A stretch of DNA of 7,275 nt from an uncultured Muribaculaceae bacterium (GTDB taxonomy: Bacteria; Bacteroidota; Bacteroidia; Bacteroidales; Muribaculaceae), in NCBI GenBank assembly GCA_938039795.1, contig CALHWU010000054.1, positions 1-7,275 of the forward strand, given 5' to 3'. This document shows positions 1 to 5,880 of this stretch, piece by piece (the stretch's first letter is position 1; every line of letters begins with the position of its first letter). Both the position numbers and the translations under genes were made by a program. The notes under the pieces were generated by a model. The model was not told the DNA's origin and did no database searches. It was given only the letters and a program-made list of their open reading frames with translations.

Positions 1-644
1 AACTCTACGTGTTCAAGGTGGCCGGAACCGAAACCTACATCCCCGGCGACATCAACGCCGACGGCAAGGTTGACGACACCGACCTCACATCCTACACCAA
101 CTACACCGGACTGCGCCGTGGCGACTCCGACTTCGAGGGCTACGTCAGCGTCGGCGACATCAACCGCAACGACCTAATCGACGCCTTCGATATCTCCAAC
201 GTGGCCACCCGTCTCGACGGAGGCGTTGAGCCCGACGACTACGCCAATCCGCTCTCTGGCAAAGTCAGCTACAAGGCTTCGCGCTCGACCGATGCCGACG
301 GCGCCGAGATCCTCGCCATAGAGTTCACCGCCGACACCGTCAGCTCGCTCAACGCCATCAGCGTGGCCATCCCCTACGACCAGACACAGTGGGAATTCGT
401 CGGCTCCGACACCGAAGCGCTCAAGGGCATGGAGAACATGACCTACGACCGCCTCCACACCGACGGCCACCGCGAGCTCTACCCGACGTTCGTCAACATA
501 GGCGAGCGCAAAGCAGTGAGCGGCAGCGGCGTCAGCCTCTTCACCTTGCGCTTCAAGGCACGCCGCAAGGGCGCCCGCTTCGACACATCGACCGTGCGCG
601 ACGGCCTCCTCGTCGACAAGAAGCTCAACACCCTCCCCTTCTGA
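1..644 (+). CDS. C-terminal part of a secreted protein with dockerin-like repeats and a cohesin-like domain (5' truncated)
   Basis: The reading frame is open from the left edge (first full codon at 3), so the true start and any catalytic domain lie outside the window. Counting from the codon at 9, residues 13-25 hold a calcium loop of the dockerin type, D14-x-N16-x-D18-G-x-x-D22-x-x-D25. Residues 50-61 hold a second, degenerate copy, D50-x-N52-x-N54-x-x-x-D58-x-x-D61. These look like a type I dockerin duplication. Residues about 83-211 alternate hydrophobic and polar stretches (LNAISVAIPYDQTQWEFVG; VSLFTLRFKAR) in a way that resembles the cohesin/carbohydrate-binding beta-sandwich. In Bacteroidetes such tails are often attached to large secreted glycoside hydrolases or other surface enzymes, but the missing N-terminus leaves the activity unknown. 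There is no C-terminal sorting signal that I recognise. Codons are strongly GC-ending. The dockerin-like call is firm, the cohesin-like call moderate. Confidence 0.75.
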   Translation, partial: LYVFKVAGTETYIPGDINADGKVDDTDLTSYTNYTGLRRGDSDFEGYVSVGDINRNDLIDAFDISNVATRLDGGVEPDDYANPLSGKVSYKASRSTDADGAEILAIEFTADTVSSLNAISVAIPYDQTQWEFVGSDTEALKGMENMTYDRLHTDGHRELYPTFVNIGERKAVSGSGVSLFTLRFKARRKGARFDTSTVRDGLLVDKKLNTLPF

Positions 645-725
645 TCCCCGCGACTGACATCAGGCCTCGCGGCTCAGTGACCCGCTGAATCGCCCTCCCC
701 CGACAATTCTCCACTCTCTTTAACC

Positions 726-766
726 AAGACGTCGTGTCAGACTGTTTAACCATGACACGACGTCTT
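726..766 (+). terminator. Perfect 14-bp hairpin downstream of the dockerin gene
   Basis: AAGACGTCGTGTCA (726-739) is exactly complementary to TGACACGACGTCTT (753-766), with a 13-base loop between them. It starts 82 bases after the stop codon at 644, where a transcription terminator would be expected. The downstream side is only AATTATT rather than a clean run of T, so strong intrinsic termination is not certain. TTTAACCA occurs directly at 719-726 and again at 745-752, just before each arm, and each arm contains GACGTC. A protein-binding site is therefore an alternative reading. Confidence 0.55.
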
Positions 767-863
767 AATTATTCATGTATAGCATTGTCAAACTTGATTC
801 AGACACACAATAATATTACTCAATGCTTAATATTTTGTTTTTTAACTAAAATATATCTGCAAA

Positions 864-896
864 ATTGAAATAATTAAATATAAACACCTAAATTTG
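864..896 (+). promoter_or_regulatory. Bacteroidetes-type promoter for the lipoprotein/serpin pair
   Basis: TAAATTTG at 889-896 fits the Bacteroidetes -7 consensus TAnnTTTG. ATTG at 864-867 is a partial -33 element (consensus TTTG/TTG), 21 bases upstream. Transcription would begin near 902, leaving a leader of about 80 bases before the ATG at 984. The surrounding AT-richness makes chance matches more likely, so this is a prediction from pattern only. Confidence 0.5.
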
Positions 897-983
897 CAAA
901 CAATGATAGATTAAGACACGCTTATAGTGCTTTTCTTATCTCTTTGACTTATTTTTATTTCGCTTACCAACACCGATCAAAAC

Positions 984-1274
984 ATGAAAAAAGCAATCTC
1001 AATCCTGATTCTCGCCACCATACTATTGAACTCCTGTTCTCAGGAGAATCCGCTTGGGACGCAAAACGAGCAGCCCCAACCCAAAAGAATGCATACCAAC
1101 GTTATTGACACTGCGGCATCCATCAGCTCATCCAAAGCTTCCAGCATTGCCCTGCAGTTCACCGGTGCCTTCACCGATTCCAGATCCACCTCTACTGTCA
1201 GCGAAGTCATTCCCATTACCGGTTCTGCATCCCAAGTTTGCATGTACGCGGTTAACTTCTCCGCATCTCGTTGA
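984..1274 (+). CDS. Small lipoprotein resembling the C10 (streptopain) propeptide / Spi-type inhibitor domain, possibly C-terminally truncated
   Basis: This is a 96-residue protein. Residues 1-17 form a lipoprotein signal peptide ending in the lipobox L15-N-S-C18, so the mature protein should be lipid-anchored. The residues after the cysteine (SQEN) are only weakly acidic, so surface display is less clear than for the next gene. In residues 44-91, an Ala-rich helix (SSKASSIALQFTGAF), an Arg-Ser segment (DSRST), VSEVIPI and CMYAVNF resemble, from memory, the prodomain of Bacteroidetes C10 cysteine proteases and the related stand-alone inhibitors (Spi in streptococci, Bfi/Bti proteins in Bacteroides). 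Those domains normally continue after this point with a GGFVIIS-like strand. Here the frame stops at once and no other frame supplies that strand, so this is either a short inhibitor or the remnant of a lost protease gene. The start ATG has an A-rich upstream region and no Shine-Dalgarno. The serpin gene begins 50 bases downstream, probably in the same transcript. The lipoprotein call is solid; the family call is moderate. Confidence 0.65.
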   Translation: MKKAISILILATILLNSCSQENPLGTQNEQPQPKRMHTNVIDTAASISSSKASSIALQFTGAFTDSRSTSTVSEVIPITGSASQVCMYAVNFSASR

Positions 1275-1324
1275 AATAAGGCCAAAATAATCTAGAAGTC
1301 AAACACAATACATAATTTCTAAAA

Positions 1325-2635
1325 ATGAAACTGAACTTAAACAAACTGGTCTATCTACTGGCATTAATGTCACCTGTCTGGACCATTGTAGCTTGCTCAA
1401 GCGAAAAAGACGACACGCCTGTTGATCCAAATCCGAAATTCAAGCCTGTAGTTCCGATTGAGCTTGAGGCAGCCGAAGCGGATGTAAGCAATAGCATTAC
1501 GCCATTTTGCTTCGATCTTCTTGCAAATACTATAAACGTTGGTCAGCGCGGCGCGAGCACAGCAGTTTCCCCGCTGAGTGCAGCTATGACGCTCGGAATG
1601 CTTGCCAACGCCATTTCCACTGACGACAGAGCAGATCTTCTTGAAGCTCTCAACATCAATGAATCCCAGCTTCCCTGGTTTAATTCATATGCGAAAAAGC
1701 TCCTCGATCAACTGCCTGAAATGGACAATTTCTGCCCGATGCGCATAGCCAACGGAGCATGGTTCACTACGGTAGCCCCTACCGGCATACAACCGCCACA
1801 GCTTACGTCATCATACAAGTCAATTCTCTCCGAAAGCTTCATGGCTCATATCAATTATGCTGATTTCAGACAGAAATCAACCCTCGAAAGCATCAACAAA
1901 TGGGCACGAGATATGACCGGACTGCCCCATCTGCTTGACGGACTGTCGCGTGAAAAAATGTTTGTTTTAGCCAATGCTATCGAATTCAAAAGCACTTGGA
2001 ATTATCCTTTCGACAAATCGCTCACCGAAAAAAGCAAATTCACCCGTGAGGACGGTTCAGAAGCCGAGGTCGATATGATGAGAGGACTGATATGGTCGGC
2101 TGATGCGTTTTATTTAGGCGAAGAGACCGACGATCCCTCCGATTGTCCACGGATCGCTTTGCTACCATACGGAAATATGGCTTTTAAGATGGCCGTCATG
2201 ATGCCTTCGGAAGGAATGACCGTAAGCACCCTCATCCGGCAGTTGAGGGATGGCATATGGGAAGAGACTATCCGCAATCATGTGCGCACGTCAATAGAGA
2301 CTCCTTTCATAGGCCTTCCACGTTTCAGCATCCTGTCAGATATTAATCTTGTGCCTATATTACAGATGATGGGGGTTGATAATATTTTCAACCAGTGCCA
2401 TCTTCAGGGGATGTCGATTGATGGCAGTGTCAGTGTTCTCAAACAGTCGCTCTCCCTTGATGTCGATGAAGAGGGAACTATAATCAGAGTCGAGACTGTA
2501 ACCGACGGCGACCTGGCCGATGTTCCTCAGGCAATAGACCAAATAACTTTCGACCGACCGTTCGTATATGTAGTCTGGGAGCAAAGCACGGGAGCAATAC
2601 TCATTGCAGGCACATATATGGGGCCCGACGCCTAA
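1325..2635 (+). CDS. Serpin family lipoprotein (protease inhibitor)
   Basis: This 436-residue protein has the length of one complete serpin plus a lipoprotein signal (lipobox I21-V-A-C24). The residues after the cysteine, SSEKDD, fit a Bacteroidetes surface-export signal, so it is probably displayed outside the cell. Serpin landmarks run in order: TAVSPLSAAMTLGML (79-93), SINKWARDMTG (189-199), VLANAIEFKSTWNYPFD (214-230), VDMM (249-252), LPRFSILSDINL (331-342), hinge VDEEGT (380-385), and the family signature ITFDRPFVYVV (407-417), which meets the serpin PROSITE pattern. Serpins trap serine or cysteine proteases by inserting the cleaved reactive loop into a beta sheet. Loop residues 384-409 keep G384 and T385 (P15, P14), but P12-P9 are I-R-V-E rather than the small residues usual in inhibitors. 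No Lys or Arg occurs between R388 and R411. A known relative in the phylum is miropin of Tannerella forsythia. Family membership is certain; inhibitory activity is likely but unproven, and the target protease is unknown. Confidence 0.95.
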   Translation: MKLNLNKLVYLLALMSPVWTIVACSSEKDDTPVDPNPKFKPVVPIELEAAEADVSNSITPFCFDLLANTINVGQRGASTAVSPLSAAMTLGMLANAISTDDRADLLEALNINESQLPWFNSYAKKLLDQLPEMDNFCPMRIANGAWFTTVAPTGIQPPQLTSSYKSILSESFMAHINYADFRQKSTLESINKWARDMTGLPHLLDGLSREKMFVLANAIEFKSTWNYPFDKSLTEKSKFTREDGSEAEVDMMRGLIWSADAFYLGEETDDPSDCPRIALLPYGNMAFKMAVMMPSEGMTVSTLIRQLRDGIWEETIRNHVRTSIETPFIGLPRFSILSDINLVPILQMMGVDNIFNQCHLQGMSIDGSVSVLKQSLSLDVDEEGTIIRVETVTDGDLADVPQAIDQITFDRPFVYVVWEQSTGAILIAGTYMGPDA

Positions 2636-2666
2636 TTATTCAATCGTTTAAGGCGATCTATAACAT

Positions 2667-2704
2667 GGAGCGATATGGCCTTGCGCTGACAGCCGTATCG
2701 CTTC
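2667..2704 (+). terminator. Hairpin terminator after the serpin gene
   Basis: GGAGCGATATGGC (2667-2679) pairs with GCCGTATCGCTTC (2692-2704) as a 13-bp stem with two G-T wobbles and a 12-base loop. It begins 31 bases after the serpin stop codon and is followed by pyrimidine-rich TTCCTT. The position and stability fit a terminator that separates the serpin transcript from trpB2. The T tract is weak. Confidence 0.55.
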
Positions 2705-2801
2705 TTCCTTATGCCACCTGTCGTCGACGGATAATGCGCGCCGAAGACAACTGAAAAAAGAAATCCATATTTTCAATTCCACTAGTGTCATCCTATAAAA
2801 A

Positions 2802-2835
2802 GAAATGATTAACTTTGCCTATTGACAATCATTTC
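2802..2835. promoter_or_regulatory. 9-bp inverted repeat bracketing the trpB2 promoter, candidate operator
   Basis: GAAATGATT (2802-2810) and AATCATTTC (2827-2835) are exact reverse complements separated by 16 bases. The predicted -7 box TAACTTTG and the likely transcription start near 2824 fall between or on the arms. This arrangement suits a dimeric regulator that controls promoter access. With the start predicted inside the repeat, the left arm would not be transcribed, so an RNA hairpin is less likely. The regulator is unknown. Confidence 0.4.
2810..2817 (+). promoter_or_regulatory. Bacteroidetes -7 promoter box for trpB2
   Basis: TAACTTTG matches the TAnnTTTG consensus exactly and lies 42 bases before the start codon at 2860. 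No convincing -33 TTTG is found about 20 bases upstream (sequence there is CTAGTGTC), so the promoter may be weak or activator-dependent. It also helps fix the gene start: a translation start at TTG 2815 would lie inside the promoter box. Confidence 0.55.
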
Positions 2836-2859
2836 ACACACTATAAATACTTAACGAAT

Positions 2860-4224
2860 ATGGCAGAGTCCAAGAAATTCCTCCTGCAGGAGGCCGACAT
2901 ACCCACGGCATGGTACAATATCATACCATCCATGCCCGTGAAGCCACGTCCTTTGCTCCACCCGGCCACCAAGCAGCCGATGACGGCCGAAGACCTTTTC
3001 CCGCTCTTCTCCGAAGAAGCGGCCCGACAGGAAATGAACTTCACCGACACGTGGATCGAAATACCCGAAGAGGTGCGCGACCTCTACAAGATATGGCGAC
3101 CGACACCGCTGGTGCGCGCCCGCGGACTCGAAAAGGCTCTCGACACTCCGGCCCGCATATATTTCAAGAACGAAAGCGTTAGCCCGGTAGGCTCACACAA
3201 GCTCAACTCCGCCATACCGCAGGCCTACTACTGCAAGCAGCAGGGAGTGACCAACATAACCACCGAAACCGGCGCCGGACAGTGGGGAGCGGCTCTGTCG
3301 CTCGCTTCGCGCATGTTCGGACTCGAACTCGCCGTCTACATGGTCAAGATCTCCTACAACCAGAAGCCCTACCGCCGCTCCATCATGCAGACCTACGGGG
3401 CGCAGGTCATAGCCTCGCCGAGCATGTCGACCAAGGCCGGACGCAAGATCATCACCGAGAATCCCAACTATCAGGGATCGCTCGGCACAGCCATCAGTGA
3501 AGCCGTGGAACTCGCCATGTCGACCCCCAACTGCAAATATGCTCTCGGATCGGTGCTCAACCACGTGGCGCTCCACCAGACTGTCATAGGACTCGAAGCC
3601 GAAAAACAGATGGAAATGGCCGGCGACTATCCCGACATAGTCATCGGATGCTTCGGCGGAGGCAGCAACTTCTCAGGCATAGCGTTCCCCTTCATGCGCC
3701 ACAACTTCGCCGGAGAGCACCAAACTAAGTTCATAGCCGCCGAGCCGGCAAGCTGCCCCAAGCTCACACGCGGAGTGATGCAGTATGACTTCGGCGACGA
3801 GGCCGGCTACACTCCCCTCATACCGATGCTCACGCTCGGCCACAACTTCTCGCCGGCCAACATCCACGCCGGAGGCCTCCGCTATCACGGAGCCGGATCT
3901 GTCGTCAGCCAGCTCAAGAACGACGGACTGATGGACGCCGTCGACATACCTCAGCTCGAATCGTTCGCCGCAGCCACACTCTTCGCCAAAGCCGAGGGCA
4001 TAATCCCGGCTCCCGAGAGCGCCCACGCTATAGCAGCCGCCATCCGCGAGGCCAATAAGGCTAAAGAGGAAGGCCGCGAAAAGGTGATACTCTTCAATCT
4101 CTCCGGCCACGGACTTATCGACATGGCCGCCTACGACCGATACCTCGCCGGCGACCTCGCCAACTATGAGGTGACCGAAGAGGAAGTGGCCGCCAATCTG
4201 GCACAGATCGAAAAAATAATCTGA
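2860..4224 (+). CDS. trpB: TrpB2-type tryptophan synthase beta-like PLP enzyme
   Basis: This 454-residue enzyme is predicted to be cytoplasmic and to need pyridoxal phosphate. TrpB proteins join indole and L-serine to make L-tryptophan. The longer N-terminus (about 80 residues before RPTPLVRA) and the motif forms mark the TrpB2 branch (TrpB-related family) rather than the TrpA-partnered TrpB1. Visible features are KNESVSPVGSHKLNSA at 103-118 with the likely Schiff-base lysine K114 and acidic E105, ETGAGQWGAAL at 136-146, the phosphate-binding loop GCFGGGSN at 263-270, EGIIPAPESAHA at 379-390, and NLSGHG at 413-418. The ATG at 2860 is chosen because it gives the usual TrpB2 N-terminus and because the upstream TTG at 2815 overlaps the promoter box. 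There is no trpA or other trp gene nearby, so it stands alone. Its role may be indole salvage or recycling, serine deamination, or a back-up tryptophan synthase. Family assignment is very sure; physiological role is not. Confidence 0.93.
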   Translation: MAESKKFLLQEADIPTAWYNIIPSMPVKPRPLLHPATKQPMTAEDLFPLFSEEAARQEMNFTDTWIEIPEEVRDLYKIWRPTPLVRARGLEKALDTPARIYFKNESVSPVGSHKLNSAIPQAYYCKQQGVTNITTETGAGQWGAALSLASRMFGLELAVYMVKISYNQKPYRRSIMQTYGAQVIASPSMSTKAGRKIITENPNYQGSLGTAISEAVELAMSTPNCKYALGSVLNHVALHQTVIGLEAEKQMEMAGDYPDIVIGCFGGGSNFSGIAFPFMRHNFAGEHQTKFIAAEPASCPKLTRGVMQYDFGDEAGYTPLIPMLTLGHNFSPANIHAGGLRYHGAGSVVSQLKNDGLMDAVDIPQLESFAAATLFAKAEGIIPAPESAHAIAAAIREANKAKEEGREKVILFNLSGHGLIDMAAYDRYLAGDLANYEVTEEEVAANLAQIEKII

Positions 4225-4249
4225 TACGATCCTCCCCTTCCGAACCATC

Positions 4250-4289
4250 CGGCCCCCGCGGCAGTTATAACATCACAACGCGGGGGCCG
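4250..4289 (+). terminator. GC-rich hairpin between trpB2 and the export operon
   Basis: CGGCCCCCGCG (4250-4260) and CGCGGGGGCCG (4279-4289) form a perfect 11-bp stem around an 18-base loop, starting 26 bases after the trpB2 stop codon. No T run follows, so it may be a weak terminator or a 3'-end stabiliser. Its right arm also overlaps a smaller competing hairpin, GGGGCC (4283-4288) with GGCCCC (4293-4298), just before the start of the next gene. Confidence 0.5.
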
Positions 4290-4310
4290 CATGGCCCCAG
4301 GCCAAATTTC

Positions 4311-5834
4311 ATGTTTCAATCACAGCACAGCAGAGGAATGACACGATTTTTCACATCCATAGCGCTTTTGGCTTCCCTCACTGCCGCCACAATGCCTTCG
4401 CTGGCACAGTCACCGACGGCTTCCGCCACAAATGGCAGTCAGGCCATGACCGTAAGCCTTGACTCGTGCCGCAACATGGCCCTGCGCAGCAACAAGCAGC
4501 TCCTCCTCAGGGGCGAGGCTGTCAATGCGGCGCATTACGACAACCGGGCTGCCTTCGCGGCATATCTGCCGTCGATTGATTTTGCCGGAGGCTATACCTA
4601 CAATCAGAAGAAAATCTCGATCTTCGATTCCGACCAGCTGCTGCCCACAAAGACATTCGACCCGGCCACACAGAAATATGAATTCAACATTGCAAAGAAT
4701 CCGCTGACCGGCGAGCCGCTCAAACAGCCTGACGGCCAGTACGTGCCCGAAACCGTGGCCCTCATTCCCAAGGAGGCTATGACCTACGACATCCACAACG
4801 TATTTTTCGGCGCAGTCACCCTGACGCAGCCGGTCTACATGGGGGGCAAGATCGTGGCCATGAACCGCCTGACCCACTTCGCCGAGGAGCTGGCCCGCGA
4901 GATGCGCAGCAACGAAGCGCAGAACATCGTCTATGCCGTCGACGCAGCCTACTGGCAGGTCGTCTCGCTCAAGGCCAAGCAGAAGCTCACACTCAGCTAC
5001 GTGGCCCTGCTCGACACCCTGCGGGCCAACGTACAGGCCATGGTAAATGAAGGTGTGGCCACCCGCTCCGACCTGCTGACAGTCGAAGTAAAGCTCAACC
5101 AGGCGCAGGTCGATCAGACAAAGGTTGACAACGGGCTGGTACTGTCGAAAATGGCGCTCGCACAGCTCTGCGGGCTTCCTGTCGACACACCCCTTACGCT
5201 CGCCGATGAAGACGCCGATCTGCACCACACCGCCGAATCCACCCCTATGGCGGCTTCTACCTACGACATGGCCGACGTGTACGAACGTCGCGCCGACCTC
5301 CGCGCCCTCGGCTACGGGGTGAAGATGCTTGAGCAGGGCGAGAAAGTGGCTCTGTCAGCGATGCTCCCCAATCTCGCTATAGTAGGAGCATACTCGTTCA
5401 GCAACCCAAACATGTTCGACGGATTCAAAAAACGCTTTTCGGGCGCATTCTCCGTGGGAGCGATGCTGAGCGTGCCCATATGGCACTGGGGGGGCAACTA
5501 CAACAAGCTCCGCGCAGCCCGGTCGCGCACAGCCATGGCGCGCCTCGAACTGGCCGACGCCCGCGAGATGGTGAGCCTCCAGGTGAGCCAGAGCGCGTTC
5601 CGCGCCCAGGAAGCACAGAAGACCTTCATCATGACCACATCGAATCTGGCCAAAGCCAATGAGAATCTGCGTCAGGCCGACATCGGCTTCCGCGAGGGCG
5701 TGATGACCACCGACAATGTCATGGAGGCCCAGACCGCATGGCTCAAGGCCAACTCCGAGAACATCGACGCGATGATCGACGTCAGGCTCTGCGACGTATA
5801 TCTATCCAAAGTGCTCGGCACTCTGCAGCACTGA
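4311..5834 (+). CDS. TolC-family outer-membrane efflux channel
   Basis: This 507-residue protein has the size of TolC-like outer-membrane factors, which form trimeric channel-tunnels across the outer membrane and periplasm. A hydrophobic signal peptide (about residues 11-33, ending SLAQ) has no lipobox. The body shows the internal duplication typical of the family: YLPSIDFAGGYTY (85-97) matches MLPNLAIVGAYSF (351-363), TLTQPVYMGGK (170-180) matches MLSVPIWHWGG (385-395), and NEGVATRSDLLTVE (246-259) matches REGVMTTDNVMEAQ (461-474). Long helical stretches between them form the periplasmic barrel. The first extracellular loop (about 98-167) is much longer than the second (about 364-379). A second in-frame ATG at 4338 (residue 10) would give a tidier signal peptide and may be the true start. 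No promoter box was recognised just upstream, so read-through from trpB2 or a divergent promoter is possible. It is followed 46 bases later by its adaptor gene. The exported substrate is unknown. Confidence 0.92.
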   Translation: MFQSQHSRGMTRFFTSIALLASLTAATMPSLAQSPTASATNGSQAMTVSLDSCRNMALRSNKQLLLRGEAVNAAHYDNRAAFAAYLPSIDFAGGYTYNQKKISIFDSDQLLPTKTFDPATQKYEFNIAKNPLTGEPLKQPDGQYVPETVALIPKEAMTYDIHNVFFGAVTLTQPVYMGGKIVAMNRLTHFAEELAREMRSNEAQNIVYAVDAAYWQVVSLKAKQKLTLSYVALLDTLRANVQAMVNEGVATRSDLLTVEVKLNQAQVDQTKVDNGLVLSKMALAQLCGLPVDTPLTLADEDADLHHTAESTPMAASTYDMADVYERRADLRALGYGVKMLEQGEKVALSAMLPNLAIVGAYSFSNPNMFDGFKKRFSGAFSVGAMLSVPIWHWGGNYNKLRAARSRTAMARLELADAREMVSLQVSQSAFRAQEAQKTFIMTTSNLAKANENLRQADIGFREGVMTTDNVMEAQTAWLKANSENIDAMIDVRLCDVYLSKVLGTLQH

Positions 5835-5880
5835 CCACCTCAACCGGATAACAATCAAGAAAACCAACAATTACTGACAT

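Larger units (their letters stand above)
645..983. other. Intergenic spacer, GC-rich then very AT-rich
   Basis: This is 339 bases with no credible gene. The first 75 bases keep the GC-rich composition of the upstream gene. A perfect hairpin lies at 726-766. From about 767 the DNA becomes strongly AT-rich up to the start codon at 984 and contains a Bacteroidetes promoter-like pair around 864-896. I see no tRNA, riboswitch or repeat array in the rest. Confidence 0.6.

Noticed and set aside
943..960. TTTG at 943-946 as a -33 promoter element
   Set aside because: No TAnnTTTG-like box follows at the right distance.
1054..1290. Overlapping plus-strand frame in the small lipoprotein gene, considered as a frameshifted continuation
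   Set aside because: Its sequence past 1274 does not supply the missing C10-prodomain strand and is proline-rich shadow sequence, so a simple frameshift does not restore the domain.
2665..2754. 29-codon plus-strand open frame after the serpin
   Set aside because: Its start lies at the edge of the predicted terminator hairpin and the peptide has no signal or domain; it is more likely non-coding.
2815..2859. TTG start that would extend trpB2 by 15 residues
   Set aside because: It overlaps the predicted -7 promoter box, and the shorter form from 2860 matches the usual TrpB2 N-terminus.
3673..4248. Minus-strand open frame opposite the trpB2 C-terminus
   Set aside because: Overlaps conserved TrpB2 motifs on the plus strand and has no independent support.
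4410..5228. Long minus-strand open frame (272 codons) opposite the TolC-like gene
   Set aside because: It lies wholly inside a well-supported plus-strand gene; GC-ending codons on one strand suppress stops on the other. The translation has no recognisable motif.
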